This document shows positions 43,153-51,239 of a stretch of DNA of 51,335 bases, one piece after another. How positions within the stretch are numbered: the stretch's first letter is position 1; each line of letters begins with the position of its first letter. Both the position numbers and the translations under genes were made by a program. Location of the stretch: positions 1-51,335 of the forward strand of contig NZ_RCTZ02000029.1 in assembly GCF_003667315.2 (NCBI RefSeq), given 5' to 3'. Source of the stretch: Tropicibacter alexandrii (GTDB lineage Bacteria > Pseudomonadota > Alphaproteobacteria > Rhodobacterales > Rhodobacteraceae). Below the pieces are notes generated by a model that made no database searches, had not been told where the DNA came from, and saw only the letters and a list, made by a program, of their open reading frames with translations.

Positions 43153-43718
43153 TGCAGGCGCCTCCGCTTCAGCGCGGGCGAGGCATAGATATCCGCCGGC
43201 TTGACGATCCGCGCATCGCCGACCCCGTCCTGCACCAGATCGATCCGCTTGCGGTCGCGCTTGCGCTTGATGAATTCCTCTTCGTGATAGAACTCTTCGA
43301 CGAAGTCGCGCACCCACGCCACCAGACCGGGTGTCATGGGCACTTTTTCCACGATCTCCTCGCCACTGTCGGTGTAATCCTGCGCCTCGTAGGGCGACGC
43401 CGTCACCAACAGCACGTCATAGGGGCTGGGGCCCTCGGTCTCGCTTTCGCGCATCACGATGTAGAGGCTGGGGATCTCGGCGGACAGGCCTGCAAGATAG
43501 GCCTCCGCATCGGCGCCGTGCAGTTCCAGAACCGGGGTCGCGGCGTGGTATTCGACCACATCGCCTTCGCGACGCAGCTCGCGCCACTCGGCAGCCCCGG
43601 CACCCGGCAGCACGCCGACCGCCTCCCAGCGCCATTTCAGCCAACGGGTCACCCCGGGCGTCCTGCGCAGGACGACCCCAACCGGCATTGTGCGATAGGC
43701 ATTCGGATTGTGGATCAA
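43149..43718 (-). CDS. DUF3305 family protein
   Basis: A 189-residue cytoplasmic protein recognisable by MPVGVVLRRTPGVTRWLKWRWE at the N-terminus, VYHA-like strands and PSLYIVMRE. I choose TTG 43718, which follows GGGAGG at good spacing; ATG 43688 is the alternative. The open frame runs further upstream, but that part lacks family sequence. It is first gene of the leftward FDH operon. Function is unknown; a cofactor- or cluster-assembly role is plausible from context only. Confidence 0.8.
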   Translation of the reverse strand: MIHNPNAYRTMPVGVVLRRTPGVTRWLKWRWEAVGVLPGAGAAEWRELRREGDVVEYHAATPVLELHGADAEAYLAGLSAEIPSLYIVMRESETEGPSPYDVLLVTASPYEAQDYTDSGEEIVEKVPMTPGLVAWVRDFVEEFYHEEEFIKRKRDRKRIDLVQDGVGDARIVKPADIYASPALKRRRLQ

Positions 43719-44057
43719 GATTGGCCTCCCTCGTGGGCAGGGTGGCGCAAGGATTCCGCAGGGTGAAGCTTTTTTGTGCACTATGGCATCCCAAACCACG
43801 CATCCGGTCAAATTGACCAGCCCGGTCAGGCCACCCCGAAGCCGTTGGACGTTTTGTCCAAGTCGAGCATTTTTGTCAGATTTGTGACCCGGCAGCATCC
43901 CGCCGGTCGCGTGCCTCGAATCACGTGATTCGCGGCCAAGGGCAGCCACGATCCGCCTCTTGAATCCGGTTGTGAGCGCCCTCGAATCATGTGTAGCTAA
44001 CCGACGCGCGCAGGGGCAAATCAGCAGAAAACCGCCCTGCGCCATGGGAGGATCAGC
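43719..44057. promoter_or_regulatory. Divergent FDH control region with three palindromes
   Basis: No gene is visible in these 339 bases. They contain GGTCAA-A-TTGACC (43806-43818), TTGGAC-N5-GTCCAA (43845-43861) and the perfect CGAATCACGTGATTCG (43917-43932), plus a second partial copy CTCGAATCATGTG at 43981. The region separates the two divergent FDH transcripts. The likely binder is the NtrC-like regulator at 33990; which palindrome it uses cannot be told. Confidence 0.6.
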
Positions 44058-46004
44058 ATGGTCAAGTCATTGATAACGTGTGACTGTCTTGGGACGCAGG
44101 CCATAGATGCAGAGGCGCTGGCACAGGCCACGGGTCTGACCGTTCCCCGCCCTTGCCAAGCCCTGTGCACCACCCAGATCGACCGCGCGGCAAGCGCGCT
44201 GGCGGGGAGTGACACAATTTTCTGCTGCACGCAGGAAGCCCGGGTTTTCGAGGCTCTGGCCGAGGAAATCGGGGTGGATGCCCCCCCGGTCTTGGACCTG
44301 CGCGACCGCGCCGGGTGGAGCGCGGATGAGGCCCCGAAACTACCCAAAATGTCCGCATTGGTCGCCGAGGCCCTGCTGCCCGCCGCCCCGGAAAAGACGT
44401 TGGACGTGATCTCCGAAGGGGTCTGCCTGATCGTGGGCCCCGCCGATGTGGCGCTGGACGCCGCCGAGGCGCTGAAGGATCATCTGGCCGTCACCGTCCT
44501 GCTGCCCGAGGGCAGCGAGGTGCCCGACACCCGCGCCTATGACGTGATCACCGGGCGCCTACGCCGCGCCAAGGGTGCGCTGGGGCAGTTCGAGATCACC
44601 ATTGATGCCCTCCGCATTGTGGAACCCGGTGGGCGCGGCGCGCTGACCTTGACCGAGCCGCGCGATGGCGGCAAATCCCAGTGCGATATCCTGCTGGACC
44701 TGCGCGGCGACACGCCCTTGTTCCCCGCCCATGAAAAGCGAGAGGGCTACCTGCGCCCCGATCCCGGCCACGCTCCCGCCGTCGCGGCGGCGGTAATGGC
44801 GGCGAGCCATATGGTCGGCACCTTCGAGAAGATCCTGCATGTGCGGATGGAGCCGCTGCTTTGCGCCCATTCCCGCGCCGAACAGACCGGCTGCACCCGT
44901 TGTCTGGACCTCTGCCCCACCGGCGCGATCACCTCGGCGGGCGAGCATGTCACCGTCGATCCGATGATCTGCGCGGGTTGCGGGGCCTGTTCCGCCGCCT
45001 GCCCCTCGGGCGCGATTTCCTATGACGCGCCGCCCGTGGACCTGACGATGCGGCGCATCCAGACCTTGGCCAAGGCCTATCTGGATGCGGGCGGCACCGC
45101 GCCGCGCCTGCTGGCGCATGACCCGCATGGGGCCGAGATGATCCGCCTGAGCGCGCGCCACGGGCGCGGATTGCCTGCGGATGTGATCCCGCTGGAGCTG
45201 CCGAAGCTCGGCGCGTTTGGCCATGCCGAGGCGGTGGCCGCGCTTGGGGCCGGGTGCGCCTCGGTCCACCTGCTGGCCGGGCCGGGCGCGGATTTCGACG
45301 CGCTGAACGCCCAGATCGCGCTCGCCAATGCCATCGGCGGCGACCGTGTTCACCTGATCGACACGCCCGACCCGGATGCGATGTCGGACATCCTTTACGA
45401 CCACGCGGCCCCTGCCCCGAACCACACGCCGGTGCGCCCCATGGGCACCCGTCGCCAGATCACCCGGCAGGCGGCCCGCGCCCTGCATCCGGGCACGCAA
45501 ACCCTGCCCTTGCCCGAAGGCGCGCCCTATGGCGCGGTGGTGGTCGATCAGGACGCCTGTACCCTGTGCCTATCCTGCGTGTCGCTGTGCCCCTCGGGTG
45601 CCTTCGGCGACAATCCCGACCGGCCCGAGCTGCGCTTTCAGGAGGATGCCTGCCTGCAATGCGGCCTTTGCGCCAATATCTGCCCCGAACAAGCCATCAC
45701 GCTGGAACCGCGTCTGGACCTGACGGATCAGGCGCTGGATCAGCGCGTCCTGAAGGAAGAGGAACCCTTTGCCTGCGTCGAATGCGGCGCGCTGTTCGGG
45801 GTGAAATCGACCATCGACCGGATCACCGCGAAACTGGAAAGCCATTCCATGTTCCAAGGCGGTGACAAGATCCGCATGATCCAGATGTGCGACGATTGCC
45901 GGGTGAACGCGCAATTCCATTCGGACAACAACCCGTTCACATCGAACCCGCGCCCCCGTCCCCGCACGACCGAGGACTACCTGTCAAAGCGCAAGGATCA
46001 CTGA
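44058..46004 (+). CDS. Polyferredoxin-like 4Fe-4S protein of the FDH locus
   Basis: A 648-residue cytoplasmic iron-sulfur protein. Four ferredoxin motifs are visible: CTRCLDLCPTGAI, CAGCGACSAACPSGAI, CTLCLSCVSLCPSGAF and CLQCGLCANICPEQAI, followed by a CVEC...CDDC pair near the C-terminus. The N-terminal 250 residues carry extra Cys (CDC, CQALC, FCC) and no motif I can name. No signal peptide. It probably shuttles electrons between the formate system and an acceptor. ATG 44058 follows GGGAGGA. Confidence 0.87.
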   Translation: MVKSLITCDCLGTQAIDAEALAQATGLTVPRPCQALCTTQIDRAASALAGSDTIFCCTQEARVFEALAEEIGVDAPPVLDLRDRAGWSADEAPKLPKMSALVAEALLPAAPEKTLDVISEGVCLIVGPADVALDAAEALKDHLAVTVLLPEGSEVPDTRAYDVITGRLRRAKGALGQFEITIDALRIVEPGGRGALTLTEPRDGGKSQCDILLDLRGDTPLFPAHEKREGYLRPDPGHAPAVAAAVMAASHMVGTFEKILHVRMEPLLCAHSRAEQTGCTRCLDLCPTGAITSAGEHVTVDPMICAGCGACSAACPSGAISYDAPPVDLTMRRIQTLAKAYLDAGGTAPRLLAHDPHGAEMIRLSARHGRGLPADVIPLELPKLGAFGHAEAVAALGAGCASVHLLAGPGADFDALNAQIALANAIGGDRVHLIDTPDPDAMSDILYDHAAPAPNHTPVRPMGTRRQITRQAARALHPGTQTLPLPEGAPYGAVVVDQDACTLCLSCVSLCPSGAFGDNPDRPELRFQEDACLQCGLCANICPEQAITLEPRLDLTDQALDQRVLKEEEPFACVECGALFGVKSTIDRITAKLESHSMFQGGDKIRMIQMCDDCRVNAQFHSDNNPFTSNPRPRPRTTEDYLSKRKDH

Positions 46005-46009
46005 TGGAC

Positions 46010-46744
46010 TCAGTCGATCACCAGCGCGCCGCCCAGATCGGCGGCTTTCATGCCGCCGACATAGGCCAGCACCGCCTCGACCTCGTCCAAGGTCAGGGTG
46101 ATCGGCACAATGGGGCTTGGTCGGTCGTGAGCAAAGGGTTCGGTCACGTCCTCGATCTGGGTAAAGCTGGGATGCGGGTTCAGCGCGTAGAAAGCGGTGA
46201 AGCGGTACTCCCAGTCGGGCAGGCTGCGCAGCACGGCGAAACTCGGGGTCGAGCCAATCGACGACCAGCGCGTCGTGTCATCGACCGCGTGGCAGCGCGT
46301 GCATTTCTCAAGGCTGACCTTCAGCCCCAAGGCCGGGTCACCGGTCAGTTCGACCTCGGCGACCACCGCTTCGCGCGCCTTGGGCAGGGTGAACAGCGCC
46401 TCGCCATCCGGCGCGTAGGCCAGCACCGTGTTGCGGCCCACGTCAGAGGTGAACCAATCGGCCAGCCGCGCGGTGTCGTCATCGTCGATCCGCACCTCCA
46501 GCGACCAGACCGCCCCTGCGCCCTCGAACAGGGCGCGGCCCGTGTCGCCCAGCACCATCTCGGCCGCTGCCGGATCGACGAATTCCACCCGCACCTGCGT
46601 CTTGAGCGAGAACCGCGGCAGCGCGTATTTCAACAAACCGCTGTCCACCAGCGCGGGCGGCGCGTAGAGACGCACCAGTTTATCCTGAGCCACCGCCTTG
46701 AAGGGCAGGACCACAAGGGCCAGTATCACAACAATCGCGCGCAT
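46010..46744 (-). CDS. TupA-like lobe fused to a c-type cytochrome
   Basis: A 244-residue periplasmic protein with a signal peptide ending near Ala19 (AVA-QDK). Residues 22-80 recall the first lobe of a TupA-type binding protein (DSGLLKYALPRF beside NSGLYDYLLPIF of the tupA product here), but without the TTS oxyanion motif. A haem motif C148TRCH152 starts a cytochrome c domain ending GGMKAADLGG. It converges with the polyferredoxin gene and is divergent from DUF6494 across 56 bases. Likely a periplasmic electron acceptor of the FDH locus; the TupA relation is my own reading. Confidence 0.7.
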   Translation of the reverse strand: MRAIVVILALVVLPFKAVAQDKLVRLYAPPALVDSGLLKYALPRFSLKTQVRVEFVDPAAAEMVLGDTGRALFEGAGAVWSLEVRIDDDDTARLADWFTSDVGRNTVLAYAPDGEALFTLPKAREAVVAEVELTGDPALGLKVSLEKCTRCHAVDDTTRWSSIGSTPSFAVLRSLPDWEYRFTAFYALNPHPSFTQIEDVTEPFAHDRPSPIVPITLTLDEVEAVLAYVGGMKAADLGGALVID

Positions 46745-46800
46745 GTCGGTCAGCCTAAGCCCGGCACGCGGTCTGCGTCAACTTCCACGGGAGAGAACCG

Positions 46801-46992
46801 ATGAGCGACGATTTCAACATGTCCATGCGCAAGTTCCTGAAGCAGGTCGGCGTGACCTCTCAGCAGGCCATCGAAGAGGCCATGCGCGAGCACAACACCG
46901 CTGGCAAGACCTATGCCGTCAAGGCCACCATCACCATCGAAGAGCTGGACCTGACCCACGAGGTCACCGGCTCCATCAAGGGTCAGGAGTAA
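46801..46992 (+). CDS. DUF6494 family small protein
   Basis: A 63-residue soluble protein: a helical first half (MSMRKFLKQVGVTSQQAIEE) and a beta-rich second half (KATITIEELDLTHEV). It matches the small DUF6494 family that accompanies Mrp genes in FDH loci. Function is unknown. It has a GGGAGAG ribosome site and is first of a five-gene coupled operon. Confidence 0.8.
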   Translation: MSDDFNMSMRKFLKQVGVTSQQAIEEAMREHNTAGKTYAVKATITIEELDLTHEVTGSIKGQE

Positions 46993-46996
46993 ACCA

Positions 46997-48046
46997 TTGG
47001 CAACGCGTGACGAAGTCCTCGAGCTTCTGAAAACCGTCAAGGCCCCCACGGGCGAGGATATCGTCTCGGCCGGGGTGGTTCGGGCGCTTGGCGTCGCCGA
47101 GACCGGCGTGCGCTTTGTCCTCGAAGTGCCGCCCTCGCAGGGCGATGCGTGGAAGCCGGTCAAGGAACAGGCCGAAGCGGTACTGAAGGCGGCGAATGTG
47201 GGCAATGTCAACGTCGCGCTGACCGCCGAGGGGCCGCCGCCCTCGCTTGGGGCGAAGCCGAAACCCAAACCGCAAGGCCCTCAGGCGATCCCCGGTATTG
47301 CCAGCGTGGTCGCCATCGCCTCGGGCAAGGGCGGCGTGGGCAAGTCCACCGTGTCGGCCAATATCGCCTGTGCCTTGGCGCAGATGGGCCGGAAGGTCGG
47401 GCTGCTGGATGCGGATGTCTACGGGCCGTCGCAGCCGCGCATGCTGGGTGTTTCCGGTCGCCCCGCCTCGCCCGATGGCAAGACGATCCTGCCCTTGCGC
47501 AATCACGGCGTGACGATGATGTCGCTGGGCCTGATGATCAACGATGGCGAGGCCGCCGTCTGGCGCGGGCCGATGCTGATGGGCGCGTTGCAACAGATGC
47601 TGATGCAGGTGCAATGGGGCGCGTTGGATGTGCTGATCGTCGACCTGCCCCCCGGCACCGGCGACGTGCAGATGACCCTTGCGCAAAAGACCCAAGTGGC
47701 CGGAGCGGTCGTCGTGTCGACCCCTCAGGACGTGGCCCTGATCGACGCGCGGCGCGGGATCAACATGTTCGAAAAGATGAACGTGCCGATCCTTGGCATG
47801 ATCGAGAACATGTCCACCCATATCTGCTCGAATTGCGGGCACGAGGAGCACGTCTTTGGCCATGGCGGCGTCAAGGCCGAGGCCGAAAAGCTGGGCGTGC
47901 CCCTGCTGGCCGAAGTGCCGCTTGACCTGCAAATCCGTCTGGCCGCCGATGGTGGCGCGCCGATCGTCGTCAGCCAGCCCGACAGCCCGCAGGCGCAGGC
48001 CTTTCACAAGGTGGCGCAGGCGCTGGTGGATGCGGGCGTCGCATGA
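46997..48046 (+). CDS. mrp: Mrp/ApbC-type iron-sulfur carrier ATPase
   Basis: A 349-residue P-loop NTPase. It has an N-terminal MIP18/DUF59 domain (1-75), the deviant Walker A GKGGVGKST (110-118), Walker B VLIVDLPPGTGD and the cluster-bridging CxxC in HICSNCGHEE. Such proteins deliver [4Fe-4S] clusters. The start is TTG 46997, four bases after the DUF6494 stop. Next to the polyferredoxin and FDH genes it may be dedicated to their clusters, or be the general housekeeping copy. Confidence 0.9.
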   Translation: MATRDEVLELLKTVKAPTGEDIVSAGVVRALGVAETGVRFVLEVPPSQGDAWKPVKEQAEAVLKAANVGNVNVALTAEGPPPSLGAKPKPKPQGPQAIPGIASVVAIASGKGGVGKSTVSANIACALAQMGRKVGLLDADVYGPSQPRMLGVSGRPASPDGKTILPLRNHGVTMMSLGLMINDGEAAVWRGPMLMGALQQMLMQVQWGALDVLIVDLPPGTGDVQMTLAQKTQVAGAVVVSTPQDVALIDARRGINMFEKMNVPILGMIENMSTHICSNCGHEEHVFGHGGVKAEAEKLGVPLLAEVPLDLQIRLAADGGAPIVVSQPDSPQAQAFHKVAQALVDAGVA

Positions 48047-48741
48047 GCATGACCGAAGCGCTGACCTTCCCCCCCGCCATGGCGGGGGAGGTCGTGACCG
48101 GCGACCCGTGCGAGGTGGCGGTGATGCGCGCCATTCAGGGCGTCGATGCCGGGCTGATCCCCTACCGCGTGGCGGCGGACCGGGTCGGCGCGGCGCTGGT
48201 CTTTGCCCCCGAAGTGCCCTTGGCGCAGGCCATGGCCATGCTGCCGCTGTGTCAGGTCGGTTTTCAGAACGCGCTTGGTGCGCTTGCCCCGCCCGAGGTC
48301 GCCGTGCATCTTGACTGGGACGGCGGGCTGCGGGTGAACGGCGCGCAATGTGGGCGGTTCCGGGTCTTTGCTTCTGACAACGACCCCGAGGCTGTGCCGG
48401 ATTGGCTGGTGGTCGGCTGGGACCTGCCGCTTTTGCCGCTGTCAGAGGACACCGGCCACACCCCCGACCAGACCGCCCTGTTCGTCGAAGGCTGCGCCGA
48501 TGTCGAGCCCGCCCTGCTGGTCGAGGCATGGGCGCGCCACACGCTGAACTGGATTGCCCGCTGGGAAGACGAGGGGACAAAACCCCTCCACGCCGAATGG
48601 CGCGGTCTGGCCCATGGCGTGGGCGAGGACACTGCCGATGGCACGTTCCTTGGCGTCGACGAACACTTCGGCAAACTGCTGCGCCGCGACGGCGACACCA
48701 CCCTTATCCCGCTGACGACCCTGTTGGAGAGCACCCCATGA
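48043..48741 (+). CDS. Biotin/lipoate-ligase-like protein (DUF4444 type)
   Basis: A 232-residue cytoplasmic protein related to the biotin/lipoate A/B ligase fold, with a C-terminal DUF4444-like segment (EWRGLAHGVGEDTADGTFLG). It lacks a clear GRGRxG biotinoyl-AMP loop, so a classical ligase activity is doubtful. The start overlaps the mrp stop (ATGA) and the stop overlaps the next start. Its constant pairing with FDH genes is unexplained. Confidence 0.7.
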   Translation: MSMTEALTFPPAMAGEVVTGDPCEVAVMRAIQGVDAGLIPYRVAADRVGAALVFAPEVPLAQAMAMLPLCQVGFQNALGALAPPEVAVHLDWDGGLRVNGAQCGRFRVFASDNDPEAVPDWLVVGWDLPLLPLSEDTGHTPDQTALFVEGCADVEPALLVEAWARHTLNWIARWEDEGTKPLHAEWRGLAHGVGEDTADGTFLGVDEHFGKLLRRDGDTTLIPLTTLLESTP

Positions 48742-49217
48742 AACTCGCCCGCGCGATCCATTTCGACGAAAGCGACCAGTATGTCTTTGCCAACCCGGCG
48801 CGCACCGGCGAATGGTGCATCTCGGGCGGGTTCGAGTTTTCCGACTGGACCGAGGGCGATCTGGTCGGCAAGCAGCGACAGGCATTCGCGAATGGTTGGC
48901 TGGGGCTGGAGACGTTCGGGCGCGTGACCTTCGTCGCCGTGACCCAGATCGAGCCCACTGAACTGGCCGAGTTGGAGGTCGCGCTGGCGGAACACTTCGT
49001 CACCACCTACGGCGCGCCGTCCATCGACGCCGCCCGCCCCGTCGCCCGCGAAGAACTGTTCCACATGGCCGACCTCTGCGAAGATCACGACCCCAACACC
49101 TTGCTCACCGTCGCACGCGAATTGACCGAGGCCGGCGTGAACGAGGCCTTCCGCCTGATCGAACCGGACGAAGCGGAGCTGGAACAATTCGCCATCCACG
49201 GATCGCTGGACGAGTGA
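48738..49217 (+). CDS. DUF6505 family protein
   Basis: A 159-residue soluble protein starting MKLARAIHFDESDQYVF. The SGGFEFSDW segment and the FVAVTQIEPTELAEL strand-helix region are its clearest features. The start is ATG 48738, overlapping the upstream stop; a longer frame to the left lies inside the previous gene. Function unknown. The stop overlaps the sensor-kinase GTG start. Confidence 0.75.
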   Translation: MKLARAIHFDESDQYVFANPARTGEWCISGGFEFSDWTEGDLVGKQRQAFANGWLGLETFGRVTFVAVTQIEPTELAELEVALAEHFVTTYGAPSIDAARPVAREELFHMADLCEDHDPNTLLTVARELTEAGVNEAFRLIEPDEAELEQFAIHGSLDE

Positions 49218-51175
49218 TCCGGCGGCGGTTCATCCGCTCGATCCGCCTTCGCCTGCTGTTTTTGGCGCTGGCGCCCTTGGTCGTGCTGATGCCGCTTTTG
49301 TTGCTGCTGGGCATGACGCGATGGACGGCGGATTATGACAAGCTGCTGATCGCCAATGTCGATTCCGACCTGCGCATCGCCGAGCAATATCTGAACCGGC
49401 TGATGGCGCAGACTGGCGATGAGTTGACCGGCACCGCCGAAAGCACTGCTTTTGCCCGTGTGCTGACCGCCCCTGACTTGCAGCGCGACACCTATTTCCG
49501 CGCCACGCGCGAGAAGCTGGGGCTGGATTTCCTATACTACCTGCCCGAGGGCGACGCGGTCGGTGACCCGTCTCGCTGGCCGGTGATCGTCGCTGCCCTG
49601 AACGGCACGCCCACCACCGCCATCGACATCTTTGGCGCCGACGACCTGCGCGCCCTGTCCCCGACCCTTGCCAGCCAAGCGCGCATCAACCTGATCGAAA
49701 CCAAGGCCGCCGTGCCCACCGACCGCACCGTCGAGGAACGCGGCATGGTCGTGCATGCCGCCGCCCCGGTGATCCTGCCCGGTCAAAAAGGTGTGCTGGT
49801 TGGCGGCATCCTGTTGAACCGCAACCTGCAATTCATCGACACGATCAACGCGCTGGTCTACCTGAACGCGGTCACCGGGGGCGAACGGCAAGGCACCGCG
49901 ACGCTGTTTCTGGACGATGTGCGCGTCTCCACCAATGTCCGCCTGTTCGAGGACGTGCGCGCGCTGGGAACCCGTGTCTCTGCCGTGGTCCGGCAGGCCG
50001 TGTTGGGCGAGGGGCGCACTTGGCTCGACCGCGCGTTTGTGGTGAACGACTGGTATATTTCCGGCTACTTGCCTCTGCGCGACAGCTTCGACCAGCCGGT
50101 GGGGATGCTTTATGTCGGCTTTCTCGAAGAACCCTTCGCCACCGCGAAACGGCAGGCCTATATCGCGATGCTCGCGGCCTTTGTCTTGGTGCTGGCCCTG
50201 TCCGCGCCGCTGTTTTTGTGGCTGGCCAAGGGGATCTTTGCCCCGCTGGAATCGATGACCGCCACCATGCGCCGCGTCCGTCAGGGCGACCTGTCCGCCC
50301 GCAACGGCCTGCGCGCCCGTGACGAGATCGGGCAGGTTGCCGGGCATCTGGACGACCTGCTGGATCAGGTTCAGGACCGTGACGCGCGCCTGAGGGCTTG
50401 GACGGACGAGCTGGAACAGCGCGTCGATGCCCGCACCGCCGAGTTGAAAGAGGCCAATGCCAAGTTGGAGGACACATGGCGGCAGTTGGTCATGAGCGAA
50501 AAGCTCGCCTCCATCGGCGAGATCACCGCCGGCGTCGCGCATGAGATCAACAACCCGGTGGCGGTCATTCAAGGCAATCTCGACGTGATGCGCGAGGCGC
50601 TTGGCGAACACGCTGCCCCGGTCGAGACCGAGCTGAACCTGATCGACCGCCAGGTGAGCCGGATCAACGCCATCGTCGGCAAGCTGCTGCAATTTGCGCG
50701 GCCTTCGGATTTCTCGGGGGCCGAGGAAAGCGTCTCGCTGGAACCGGTGGTGCGCGACTGCCTGCTGCTGGTGGGGCATGTGCTGGACAAGGCCGCGATC
50801 CGGGTCGAGACTGATCTGGCCCCTGCCCCGGACGTGACCATCGAGCCGGGCGAGATGCAGCAGGTGGTCATCAACCTGCTGGTCAACGCGGTGCACGCGA
50901 TGGAAGAGGCCGGGGCGATCCACCTGACCCTGCGCGAAGAGGTTCGCAACGGGGTCGAGGGCGCCGCCTTGGTGGTGCGCGACACCGGACCGGGCATTCC
51001 GGATGCGCTGCTCGACACGGTCTTTGACCCGTTCTTCACGACGAAGCAGGGCGAAGGCACGGGTCTAGGCCTGTCGATCTCGCAAACCCTGATCTCCCGC
51101 GCCGGGGGCCGCATCACCTATCGCACCCCATCCGAGGGCGGGGCAGAATTCACGGTTTGGTTGCCCGCCGCATGA
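49214..51175 (+). CDS. Membrane sensor histidine kinase of the FDH locus
   Basis: A 653-residue kinase. TM1 is at about 13-33, a double-Cache-like periplasmic sensor at 40-310, TM2 near 316-338, HAMP at 339-391, a coiled coil at 395-425, HisKA with phospho-acceptor His443 (GVAHEINNP) and an ATPase domain with DTGPGI and GTGLGLSI. GTG 49214 overlaps the DUF6505 stop. The HEINNP type is typical of partners of NtrC-like regulators, so it probably phosphorylates the regulator encoded at 33990. The periplasmic sensor may detect formate or a related small acid; this is inference. Confidence 0.92.
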   Translation: MIRRRFIRSIRLRLLFLALAPLVVLMPLLLLLGMTRWTADYDKLLIANVDSDLRIAEQYLNRLMAQTGDELTGTAESTAFARVLTAPDLQRDTYFRATREKLGLDFLYYLPEGDAVGDPSRWPVIVAALNGTPTTAIDIFGADDLRALSPTLASQARINLIETKAAVPTDRTVEERGMVVHAAAPVILPGQKGVLVGGILLNRNLQFIDTINALVYLNAVTGGERQGTATLFLDDVRVSTNVRLFEDVRALGTRVSAVVRQAVLGEGRTWLDRAFVVNDWYISGYLPLRDSFDQPVGMLYVGFLEEPFATAKRQAYIAMLAAFVLVLALSAPLFLWLAKGIFAPLESMTATMRRVRQGDLSARNGLRARDEIGQVAGHLDDLLDQVQDRDARLRAWTDELEQRVDARTAELKEANAKLEDTWRQLVMSEKLASIGEITAGVAHEINNPVAVIQGNLDVMREALGEHAAPVETELNLIDRQVSRINAIVGKLLQFARPSDFSGAEESVSLEPVVRDCLLLVGHVLDKAAIRVETDLAPAPDVTIEPGEMQQVVINLLVNAVHAMEEAGAIHLTLREEVRNGVEGAALVVRDTGPGIPDALLDTVFDPFFTTKQGEGTGLGLSISQTLISRAGGRITYRTPSEGGAEFTVWLPAA

Positions 51176-51178
51176 AAA

Positions 51179-51202
51179 ACCGCGCCCCTTGTGGGACGCG
51201 GT
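51179..51202 (-). terminator. Terminator of the clipped formate dehydrogenase gene
   Basis: ACCGCG (51179-51184) pairs with CGCGGT (51197-51202), continued by CCC/GGG around a TTGT loop. On the minus strand the stem is followed by TTTTT, so it ends the leftward transcript. It lies between convergent genes. Confidence 0.65.
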
Positions 51203-51214
51203 ATCAAGGTAGAG

Positions 51215-51236
51215 GTCCCGGGTCTTCGCCCGGGAC
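51215..51236. terminator. Second hairpin in the convergent gap
   Basis: GTCCCGGG (51215-51222) and CCCGGGAC (51229-51236) form a perfect eight-pair stem with loop TCTTCG, a very stable tetraloop-like hairpin. It directly follows the clipped FDH stop. There is no T-run on either side. Confidence 0.5.
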
Positions 51237-51239
51237 GGG

